Below, piece by piece: positions 56,999 through 64,000 of a stretch of 64,000 bases of DNA; position 1 is the stretch's first letter, and every line of letters starts with the position of its first letter. The DNA is from Pectinophora gossypiella (taxonomy: Eukaryota > Arthropoda > Insecta > Lepidoptera > Gelechiidae). The position numbers were made by a program, and so were the translations under genes. The notes beneath the pieces are model-generated. The model searched no databases. It was not told where the DNA came from and saw nothing but the letters and a program-made list of their open reading frames with translations. The DNA lies in NCBI RefSeq assembly GCF_024362695.1, contig NC_065419.1, positions 6,572,678-6,636,677 of the forward strand, written 5' to 3'.

Positions 56999-58753
56999 GC
57001 CTACACCCAGTTCTCCAACCTGTGCCGTCACAAGCGAATGCATGTCGCATGCCGAGCTCTGATCGAATGCCAGAAATGCGGCCAGACATTCACGTCATAC
57101 GCATCACTGACTAAACACAAGAGATTCTGCGATACCGCTGCAGCTGCTAACGTTAACCTACGTGGACCTATGCCCCAAGGTTTGCCGCAAATCCCGCAGT
57201 TACCCAACGTCGGAATGAATAACCCGAACAATAGCAACCCCTTCTCGATGTATCGAGGACCTACTCTGCCACATCCATACAATGCCTTCGCACATCACTA
57301 TCCAGGATTATTCTCTGCAGCAGCAGCCGCCGCTTGCCCACCCGATTTTCTCAATCCTTTCACTCGACTCATCAACGTTCAAGGAGCTAATGTTCTCGCT
57401 TCCTTGGAACACGAGATCGCATTAAATACAAATCTAGCTAAGCAACAGGAAGGCCGCATGTCAGTCAAGAGCATTGACAGTGCAACTTCAGTTGATGACC
57501 TGAAGAAGAAAGAGTCAGAATTCGAAAACAACAAGAGAGATACCGATTCAGTTGACAGGAACACTCCAAAGTCTCAGAATTTGTACGTGAAATCTCCACC
57601 ATTGTCTGACGATATAAATCAGCGACCACTGCCCGTAATGCCGATGACTACACCAATTGTTTCGTTTAATTTCCCAAGAGACGAATTGAAGAGGAAATCG
57701 CCATTCAATTTCTCTTTGAAAAATAATAATAACGATATTCAAGCGCGTAAATCAGTTTCTCCAGCTCCCAAAGATTTGTCCAAGTCAATTAAGGAGGTTG
57801 ATAAAAATTCTGAATATTCAGACAATGAGGAAGAGCAAAAGAAAGATCAAGGTGATCAACCTCTGGATTTATCGGTGTCAAGAAAACAGAGCGATAAAGA
57901 ATCAGAAATGGAAAATGATGATCATTCCTTTCGCAACTCTTCGGTGAAATCTTATTCTCCACCTGAAAGCCCAGTGGGCCGTGAAAGTAAGACTCCCGAG
58001 AATGAAACCACCGACGTAGATGTAGAAGCAGTAGAGCCAAAACGGGAGGACTCGCCACCGATGCTCGTATCACAACCGCTGGCGTTCCCGATGCCCGTCC
58101 ACCCGCAGCACAACAACAGCCTCATTGATGCTATGTACCGAGGCCCGAGATTTCCGTCCTTTCATACAGCATCGGATGCGATTCTGAACTCTTCCCACTC
58201 ACCCTATGTCCCGAGTCCGTTCAATTTTTTATCCCCACTCCTCGGCACGGATGGCCCAGATAGACAACAGTTCGCCAAGTTCCGGGAGCTAAGCGCGGGC
58301 ACGGGGAAGCTGCGAGATCGCTACGCTTGCAAATTCTGCGGGAAGGTGTTCCCTCGCAGTGCAAATCTGACGCGTCATTTGCGCACCCACACCGGGGAGC
58401 AGCCTTACAAGTGTAAGTACTGCGAGCGTTCGTTCTCTATCTCGTCTAACTTGCAACGACACGTAAGGAACATACACAACAAAGAGCGGCCGTTTCGGTG
58501 TCCCTTGTGCGACAGATGCTTCGGGCAGCAGACGAACCTGGACCGTCACTTGAAGAAGCATGAGGCGGAGGGGGGAGATTCTCCGAGCTCGGCGGATACG
58601 GAACGTGAGGATGCTTATTTTGACGACATCAGGTCGTTTATGGGCAAGGTGACTTGCTCGCCGGGTGCGCGCTCACCGCCGGCCGCGTCCCCGCACGGTG
58701 CGCACGCGGCGCAGCACGCGACGCGACCCTCAGCCCTCGCCATCACCACATAG
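56999..58753 (+). CDS. ham: ham terminal coding exon: fingers 5-6, CtBP motif, C-terminal three-finger domain
   Basis: Acceptor is TTTCTTTCCAG|GCC; 584 codons, stop TAG 58751-58753. AYTQFSNLCRHKRMH completes finger 5. Finger 6 (57068-57130) is C2HC, ending KHKRFC. A ~400-residue linker follows. It has Pro/Asn-rich and Ala-rich (LFSAAAAAACPP) segments, then a Lys/Glu/Ser-rich part. It also carries DQPLDLSVSRK, a PxDLS CtBP-binding motif at 57860-57874. The C-terminal DNA-binding domain has three fingers at 58328-58390, 58412-58477 and 58499-58561, with TGEQPYK and NKERPFR linkers. Next comes the acidic block EREDAYFDDIRSFMGK (58601-58648), conserved in EVI1/PRDM16. The last ~35 residues are Ser/Pro/Ala/His-rich and poorly conserved. 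Codons are GC-rich, unlike the AT-rich introns. No frameshift is seen. Confidence 0.96.
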   Translation, partial: AYTQFSNLCRHKRMHVACRALIECQKCGQTFTSYASLTKHKRFCDTAAAANVNLRGPMPQGLPQIPQLPNVGMNNPNNSNPFSMYRGPTLPHPYNAFAHHYPGLFSAAAAAACPPDFLNPFTRLINVQGANVLASLEHEIALNTNLAKQQEGRMSVKSIDSATSVDDLKKKESEFENNKRDTDSVDRNTPKSQNLYVKSPPLSDDINQRPLPVMPMTTPIVSFNFPRDELKRKSPFNFSLKNNNNDIQARKSVSPAPKDLSKSIKEVDKNSEYSDNEEEQKKDQGDQPLDLSVSRKQSDKESEMENDDHSFRNSSVKSYSPPESPVGRESKTPENETTDVDVEAVEPKREDSPPMLVSQPLAFPMPVHPQHNNSLIDAMYRGPRFPSFHTASDAILNSSHSPYVPSPFNFLSPLLGTDGPDRQQFAKFRELSAGTGKLRDRYACKFCGKVFPRSANLTRHLRTHTGEQPYKCKYCERSFSISSNLQRHVRNIHNKERPFRCPLCDRCFGQQTNLDRHLKKHEAEGGDSPSSADTEREDAYFDDIRSFMGKVTCSPGARSPPAASPHGAHAAQHATRPSALAITT

Positions 58754-58810
58754 CCGCCGGCCTACCCGCTGCCGCCGCCGCCGCCGCTGTGGGCGCAACC
58801 TTACGAGTAG
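58754..58810 (+). other. In-frame open extension after the ham stop codon
   Basis: Directly after TAG the same frame stays open for 18 codons, reading PPAYPLPPPPPLWAQPYE, before a second TAG at 58808. The composition (five consecutive CCG codons, Trp, Tyr) resembles the coding tail before the stop rather than the AT-rich 3' UTR after it. This could be a stop-readthrough extension, a recently acquired stop, an assembly or allelic error, or chance in a GC-rich patch. Confidence 0.4.
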
Positions 58811-58847
58811 CGTTCCATTTTAATATACCCTGACAACAGGATTGGTG

Positions 58848-58892
58848 TGGTCGGTTATCGAGGCACATCCCACACGATAGAAGAAGAAGAAA
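58848..58892 (+). repeat. SINE-A-like tail in the ham 3' UTR
   Basis: Ends CACATCCCACACGATAGAAG then AAGAAGA, like the SINE-A terminus CACAACCCACACGATAGAAG. Only the last ~45 bp are present, and they are diverged. Confidence 0.5.
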
Positions 58893-60083
58893 ATACACTT
58901 GTAACGATATTGTACACTACCCATATCGCTAAATAAGAGTGCTTCGATTCAGATGAACGATAATAAAATGTACGTATTTCGACGTCTCTCTTGTCGCGCG
59001 GAGAGCGATATGTTGACCGATGTTCTTTATATGAAGAGGGTTGGTTATTGTATCGCGTCGAAGTTTTCCTAGTGATATACGTGCATAACTACATGACAAA
59101 ATATTTATAGTAATTGTAAGTATGATTATATTTATTATTAAGGACATTTGAGTAAAGGTAAGATTTACTTCAATATTCGTTCCTAGTTTACACTTTGTGA
59201 TCTAATATTGACTTTGAAACGTATGTTACAGACTGTATATAATATCTTTTCACGATTGCATTAGTATCTATGTTAAAGTTGTATAAAGTTGATTTACTTA
59301 ATAAGGGTCCTGCACTTGGACACGTAGGTACTTTATTGTAAACAAAATTGACGTTATATTTATTTGAGAAAGTATCGAAACATTGCATTGCTTGTAGAAA
59401 TGAGGCGTAACGAAAACTTCTCTTATAGTCAAATGGCTACCAAAGTTTTTCTTTATATACTAAATTTATAGGGACGAGGAGAAAATTTTAAATTAAAAAT
59501 TATTGGCACTATACATAAACCTATTGTTAAATTTATTATTACGTAGCTATGTCTAGAAAACAAATATCATTTAAATATTTTTGTTAAATTTGTTATATTT
59601 ACACAGTTGTTGTATATAAATCTTCAAATTACATGACGGCATATCATGCGTTTAGATTAAATGAAAGCTCAACATGTTAAGGTATTGTATTGAAACATGA
59701 AACGTAGACATTAGTAGATATGTAAAATATTTGTAGTCTACAATTTAAGAAGGATTCTACAACTTTTTAAAATTTCAATCAATTATTATAACACTTGAGT
59801 GTAATATACATTTAAATAAACATTTGAATTTTTGATTCTTGTAGTAGGTACTGTATCTATGGATAGGTATGTTATAATGTTAAATAACTCATTTAAAAAA
59901 TTGGATTAAAATTTGTAATATATTTGAGAAGCAATGCAATACATATAGTTAGTCATATCACTTGAAGGCACTAGATATTTTTAAGGTTTCTAGAGTCACA
60001 AATACGCTAATATTAAGACACCCGTACCTACATAATTTTATTTCATGTTCAATTATTGAAATATGAATTGTAACGCATTGAAA

Positions 60084-60089
60084 AATAAA
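60084..60089 (+). terminator. Candidate poly(A) signal AATAAA of ham
   Basis: AATAAA sits inside an A-rich run (60081-60097), followed within 40 bp by T-rich sequence (TATTTTGTTTTATT), as expected of a cleavage/GU-U-rich region. It is the last hexamer before repeat-derived DNA resumes. AATAAA at 59815 is an alternative. Confidence 0.4.
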
Positions 60090-60162
60090 AAAAAAAACAG
60101 TACAACTAATTATTTTGTTTTATTATTCATGAAACTTAAACTAACTAAAGTAAACTGCGTCT

Positions 60163-60255
60163 TACCAGGTCCAACGCCTGTCAGTGGCTGTGCAACGGGG
60201 CAATGTCGCTAGTGTAATGGGTTCGTTTGGACCAGGTCAGATTCAGAACACTTAA
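60163..60255 (+). repeat. Possible LINE protein C-terminus
   Basis: A plus-strand frame reads YQVQRLSVAVQRGNVASVMG, then SFGPGQIQNT and stop at 60253. The 'xxISVAVQRGNxxSxxG' ending is reminiscent of C-termini of LINE-encoded proteins. Attribution from memory of the motif only; weak. Confidence 0.3.
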
Positions 60256-60469
60256 ACGCCTAGTTGGACGTGACGAAGCTACATAAATGTTTCTGATTAT
60301 GCGACGAATTTTAAATAATAATTAAACTTTTAAACTAAAGTAAACTAACTTCTGTTTTATTTGTTTTTTTATCCTATCAGATGCTTTATTATTATTTATA
60401 TATTTGGACACAATAGTACAAACAAAAGACATACAATGAAAACAGACTTTCTTGTGAATTGCTTTGTTA

Positions 60470-60560
60470 GGATAATTATACAAAATACAAAACCAAACAG
60501 AAACGGAACAATAGGCGGCCTTATTGCTAAGTAGCAGTCTTTTCCAGGCAACCTTTAAGT
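60470..60560 (-). repeat. LINE 3' tail (TTGTAT family)
   Basis: GGCGGCCTTATTGCTAAGTA, GCAGTCTTTTCCAGGCAACC: reverse complement of the block at 43547 and 63600 (TAGCAATAAGGCCGCC). Confidence 0.7.
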
Positions 60561-60965
60561 ATAGGAGATATTTCATATTATATAATGTAGCAGGATAGGA
60601 ATACTTGTACATATAAAAATAAAATACAAAGATAGATGCACTTACGAGTACATAAACTACATAATAATAAGACACATACGCTTCGGCCCCACGCACTTCA
60701 AAAGTCCGGGACTCCATAGGCCCGAGATATGGAAATGACATACACATATAATTATTATAATAAATGAATGTCAATACTTAAACTACTAGTGACGAAATGT
60801 TGTCGTCGCAGACGTCGCTTACTGATGTACCTGATTTTTTTGGCGAATCTGACTTGCACCTTTTGCAATTTTCAATAAGACACAAATTATTTTATCAGAA
60901 AATTGCAGATACGTCATTTTGCAAAGTCAGCCGCGATATACTATGGAAGAAAAGGAGTAGATATA

Positions 60966-61256
60966 TTATGAAGATGAAGAGAAAATAGCACCAAGGAAAT
61001 GCGCCTTGACTTGCTCTTTAAAGGACTCCAATGACGAAGTTCTCCTAGTGTTTTCAGGCAGAGAATTCCACAGATGGCCAGCATGCATCTTGAATGACTT
61101 GGAGTAGAAGATTGAGGAATGGGGAGGAATACACACGTTGTTGGATGAACGAAAGGTTGCGGGTGAGAGTGGAAGAATGAAGAACGAAGCGATCTTTATG
61201 ATGGAAAGGAGATTTAGGGTTAACATAGAAGGAACAGGATATGGCAGTCTCTCCAA
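60966..61256 (-). pseudogene. LINE reverse-transcriptase C-terminal fragment
   Basis: The minus strand is open for 96 codons. It contains FRSSNNVCIPPHSSIFYSKS, then FKMHAGHLWNSLPENTRRTS, then LESFKEQVKAHFL. The 'YxxSFxxxAxxLWNSLPxxxRxxxSxxxFKxxLxxHLL' pattern is the hallmark C-terminus of LINE (Jockey/CR1-like) reverse transcriptases. The catalytic core is absent, so this is a 5'-truncated remnant. The overlapping plus-strand ORFs are shadows. Confidence 0.75.
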
Positions 61257-61451
61257 CGATGAATGTTGTAAAAATATTCTGATTAATTACTTAATTAATA
61301 AGAACCGTATATATTGTGTTCAACAACCTTCTATGTATTTCTGGTTACCTAAAGCTTTTGTTCCCACCACCTTTTCTCCTAAGAAAGACAAGTAGCATAA
61401 ATAATTGTAGATAGAGTTTCATACTCAACATACTTATAGAAAAAATATAAC

Positions 61452-61757
61452 ATAAACAGCCTATACACGTCCCACTGCTGGGCACAAGCCTCCCCTCAAT
61501 CAACCGGAGGGGGTATGGAGCATACTCCACCACGCTGCTCCACTGCGGGTTGGTGGAGGTGTTTGGGCCCGGGACCTTACTCTTAGCGTGCCTTCCGACG
61601 CACGAAATGATCTTAATTTTTTGGACGATCAGGTGATCCAAACCTGCAATGTCCTTACCAAACAAAGGATAGTCTCACAAGGTGATTTCGACATTGTCCC
61701 CATCGGGAATTCAGATAGTGCGCCCAACGCTCTAACTACTAGACCACGGAGGCTGTT
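61452..61757 (-). mobile_element. SINE-B, full length
   Basis: Reverse complement: right end CTAGACCACGGAGG (tRNA-like head). Then CATTGTCCCCATCGGGAATT (B-box region), the core CGTGCCTTCCGACGCACGAA, CTGCTCCACTGCGGGTTGGT, and the tail CACGTCCCACTGCTGGGCAC at the left. Confidence 0.85.
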
Positions 61758-62169
61758 TGAAAAACTACATAAAAAGGTAATTAATGTCAATACAAAGAAA
61801 ATACCTTAGAATTACTGCAGACAAAGTGGCGTGAGAAATTACATCTTTAAGAAAAAATGCCATGAAATATTTTTATTGTCATTCTAAAGTTATAATCACG
61901 ATGACTGTATATACATTTAAGTATAATGACAGTAATGTAGAATTACACAAAAATGTAATAAAGCGTAATACGGGATGTCCAACGTCAAATGAAGAGAGTA
62001 ATGTGCGCATACCGGGCCGCGGCTAATTGCCGAGTGTTATTTATATGGATGTTGGCTGCGCTTGCGCTGTTGCGCATTTTAAGACGTAATAATACTAATA
62101 ATATAGGTAGAGCAAATGATCTTGTAATTTTGGTTAATGATGAGGGACTAAGTTCCTCAAAAACAATAT

Positions 62170-62930
62170 AGATGGCACTGTAAAGATTTTCCTTCGTTTA
62201 ACTTTCTAATTTCATGGATAACAGACATATGCATCTTTTATCTTTGTTCTCGGAATGTTTACCCTTTTTATTACACCCAGGCACAATTACATCTTCCACC
62301 CATTATGATTCTGATCAAAATAAAGAGAAGCAATATAGGTAGCAGCATAACTTTATATACATAATGGTGCTAATTCCTGTAAATACCATCTAATTTTATT
62401 TTAAGTTATATCTGTCATTTTCTTATCCGCCGAAAAGGAAAGGGACGGGTAATCGACAAGCATAAAATTTATGGAACACACGTCAATTTTAAGCACAAAT
62501 CTAAACCAACCGTCTAAAAATTTTACATCCGTCAATAACTCGACACAGTTAAGTAGACAGCACGTCAAACGGATTGCATACCAGCGACGTACCTTTTGAT
62601 TCGCCCGGGTTATTCATTCATTCACTCATTCTTCCTAAAATTAAGAGCTGTGAATCATCCGTCCCTTTCCTTTTCGACGGATATGAAAATGACGGATATA
62701 ACTTTAAATAAAATTAGGCGGTGTCTGCAGGAATCGGGGCCAATGTGATCCAAATATCAAGCAACAATTATTTGTATATGCTTCTGTCAATACATTGCAT
62801 TTTTTAATAATGATGTACCCGAGTAATGATAAAATAGGTAATTAGCACGATAAATTATGTCGATAGCGCCATCTATATTATTTTTGTGGAACATAGCTTG
62901 GAAAATCTGTCGTTGAAAAATAGTTCTGTT
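62170..62930 (+). repeat. Repeat K copy 2, interrupted by a MITE
   Basis: Colinear with 45655-46110 on both sides of the MITE at 62367-62741. Left part TAATTTCATGGATAACAGAC to TATATACATAAT; right part AATGTGATCCAAATATCAAG to CGCCATCTAT. Confidence 0.78.
62367..62741. mobile_element. MITE family L, nested in repeat K
   Basis: About 375 bp with ~80-bp inverted ends: CTAATTCCTGTAAATACC...CTAATTTTATTTTAAGTTAT and ATAACTTTAAATAAAATTAG...CAGGAATCGGGGC; the GAAAAGGAAAGGGACGG pair lies further in. The empty-site sequence in repeat K copy 1 (CATAATGTGATCC) shows the target duplication AAT or AATG. Confidence 0.85.
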
Positions 62931-62995
62931 GAATTTTTTTTTATTTCTTTCTTGCTTTATCGTGGCCTAGATAGCAATACAATTAAACCACAAAA

Positions 62996-63108
62996 CGAAC
63001 CGGCGTGCGTGTATAAAACGATTGATGAATGTGGAGGAAGCAAGAGAAGTGTGTCAGGTTCGAAGCAAATGGAATTATATAGTATCTGCTTACCCCGGTG
63101 GGAAATAT
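62996..63108 (+). repeat. RTE-like LINE 3' tail
   Basis: GAACCGGCGTGCGTGTATAA through GAGGAAGCAAGAGAAGTGTG to CCCCGGTGGGAAAT: same tail as 4130-4250. Confidence 0.75.
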
Positions 63109-63595
63109 TTATTTACTTTACTATTTTGTTTCACTACTTACGTCTAAAGCCTCTCTCTTGGGCTACATTTTGTCCTGTACTTCAGGATGGCCATGAGACC
63201 TAACTAGCTCTTATCCTAGACAATGAGGTGTGTCACGGACTGCGCCTGCGCTTAATCCGCCTCTATTATAGGGTACGAAGGTTCAGTGTTGCCAAGGTAA
63301 GAAAATATTACAGTTTTGACAGATTTATTGGTTCACGTCAGATTATAGGGCTATGGAATGTGGATAAAGTAATATTACTGAATTACTATTAAGTTTGTTT
63401 TTAATTTAATTTTACAGGAATCTTTCTATTTGTGACGGAGTTGATAGGTTATTTAACTCATAATAGTACGTAATATTGTGAATACGCTGTTCATGTTAAA
63501 AATAATAAGTAACTCATACTTACTCGCTCTAAATATGAAACAAAACAAGTACAAAATTGAATTGAATCTATGCTCCATCATAAACGTATTCATTT

Positions 63596-63735
63596 CCTAT
63601 AACTCAAGGTTGCGTGGAAGAGATTTCTACCTTAGCAATAAGGCCGCCTGTTGTACTATATAACTGATTACAATTGTTTAATTTTAATATTTATTTTAAG
63701 CGCAATAAAGAGATTTTGTATTGTATTGTATTTGT
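63596..63735 (+). repeat. LINE 3' tail (TTGTAT family)
   Basis: GGTTGCGTGGAAGAGATTTC, TTAGCAATAAGGCCGCCTGT, then AAGCGCAATAAAGAGATTTT and GTATTGTATTGTATTTG. Confidence 0.75.
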
Positions 63736-64000
63736 ATCTAGCACTTGTATTCTAAGATGTTATCCCGATTTTGGTCTTTTAAGTTGACATATTTTACGTC
63801 CTCGATTTGAGGACTTTACTCACTTGAGTCGAGCATATATTATACTGCCAACAAAATAATACGAAAATAATGACGTCATGTCTTACTAGACTATAAATTG
63901 GTTTAATTGGTCAGCAAAAATTTAGTTTCGATCGCCATCGACTCGCAAAGAAGAAGAAGACGACAGTAGTTAAACAGAAACTTTGCAAAAAAGGTTATTA

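Larger units (their letters stand above)
12655..58753 (+). other. ham: ham (PRDM3/PRDM16-type) gene, visible part of the locus
   Basis: Seven exons join in frame (coding lengths 428, 129, 97, 121, 157, 171 and 1755 bp) into 951 codons plus stop. Domain order is PR domain, six zinc fingers, long low-complexity linker with PLDLS, three zinc fingers, acidic motif. That order is diagnostic of the MECOM(EVI1)/PRDM16 family, whose Drosophila member is hamlet. Known for the family: nuclear DNA-binding transcription regulators that recruit CtBP; fly Hamlet sets neuronal identity and modulates the Notch response. All splice sites are GT/AG and phases fit (A ends phase 0, B 0, C 1, D 2, E 0, F 0). The N-terminal exon or exons and the promoter are missing: exon A begins with the last two bases of a codon. 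Introns 1-4 are large and full of repeats. MECOM versus PRDM16 cannot be separated, because insects have a single co-orthologue. Confidence 0.95.
58811..60090 (+). other. ham: Probable 3' UTR of ham
   Basis: About 1.3 kb of AT-rich, non-coding DNA with no transposon body, in contrast to the dense repeats on either side of the terminal exon. It holds AATAAA-type hexamers at 59815-59820 and 60084-60089. It also holds a short SINE-like tail near its start (58848-58892). The absence of repeats fits a transcribed, constrained 3' UTR, but the true cleavage site is not visible. Confidence 0.55.
60091..64000. other. Intergenic region downstream of ham
   Basis: Consists largely of transposon remnants: possible LINE C-terminus (60163), LINE tails (60470, 63596), LINE reverse-transcriptase end (60966, minus), SINE-B (61452, minus), repeat K with a nested MITE (62170-62930) and an RTE-like tail (62996). 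The last ~260 bp (63740-64000) show no recognised feature apart from a short dyad around 63800. No second gene is supported. Confidence 0.6.

Noticed and set aside
57028..58561. Several minus-strand ORFs opposite the terminal ham exon
   Set aside because: They mirror the GC-rich coding strand, have no start context or family similarity, and are ordinary antisense shadows.
60168..60255. Alternative terminal exon of ham after an AG acceptor-like CTTACCAG
   Set aside because: Phase would fit a donor at 58648, but the peptide looks more like a LINE C-terminus than any PRDM3/16 tail. No sequence evidence ties it to ham.
60322..60774. 150-codon minus-strand ORF
   Set aside because: AT-rich, Tyr/Lys/Ile-rich translation of low complexity; it overlaps the LINE tail at 60470-60560 and has no recognisable domain.
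60797..60988. 63-codon ATG ORF downstream of ham
   Set aside because: True ATG but no family similarity; located in repeat-rich DNA next to a LINE end. Not enough evidence to call a gene.
61138..61395. 85-codon plus-strand ORF
   Set aside because: Lies antisense to the recognisable LINE reverse-transcriptase end (60966-61256).
1..64000. Prokaryotic-style systems (operons, CRISPR, toxin-antitoxin, phage)
   Set aside because: Spliced gene with GT/AG introns, SINEs, LINEs and MITEs show this is animal nuclear DNA; no such system is present.

Overview
The window is a eukaryotic, AT-rich, intron-rich and heavily repeat-laden segment. It is most consistent with a moth or butterfly (Lepidoptera). 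This rests on the mix of tRNA-derived SINEs ending in a GAA-rich tail, a SINE with a 5S-rRNA-like head, 5'-truncated Jockey elements, RTE-like LINE 3' ends and short inverted-repeat MITEs. The species cannot be named from what is visible.

One protein-coding gene is clearly supported, on the plus strand from 12655 to 58753. It is the insect orthologue of the PRDM3(MECOM/EVI1)/PRDM16 family, called hamlet (ham) in Drosophila. Seven coding exons are recognised: 12655-13082, 31060-31188, 32651-32747, 44646-44766, 56201-56357, 56656-56826 and 56999-58753. All have GT/AG borders and compatible phases, and together they give 951 residues. The first three carry the PR (SET-related) domain, followed by a run of six zinc fingers, a long linker with a CtBP-binding PLDLS motif, and three C-terminal fingers followed by a conserved acidic block. 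Exon A starts in the middle of a codon, so at least one upstream coding exon exists; it was not identified.

Bases 1-12654 are non-coding as far as can be seen (upstream intron or 5' flank). They contain LINE ends, a MITE, a 0.7 kb Jockey insertion and a striking evenly spaced ATCGAT cluster at 2682-2863. Introns of about 18, 1.5, 11.9 and 11.4 kb are packed with SINEs, LINE tails, MITEs and nested insertions, whereas the last two introns are only 298 and 172 bp. After the stop codon comes a likely 3' UTR of about 1.3 kb (poly(A) signal candidate at 60084). The remaining 4 kb is repeat-rich intergenic DNA.

The most interesting signals are an 18-codon in-frame extension past the ham stop codon, the 27-bp-spaced ATCGAT sites, and three SINE families with different Pol III heads that share one central core. 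Others are four Jockey insertions with exact target-site duplications, a 99-bp tandem array built on a Jockey tail, and two MITE copies lying just upstream of ham splice acceptors. No prokaryotic-type system, CRISPR array, tRNA gene or rRNA gene was found. Repeat boundaries are approximate (usually within about 10 bp) unless a target-site duplication is given.
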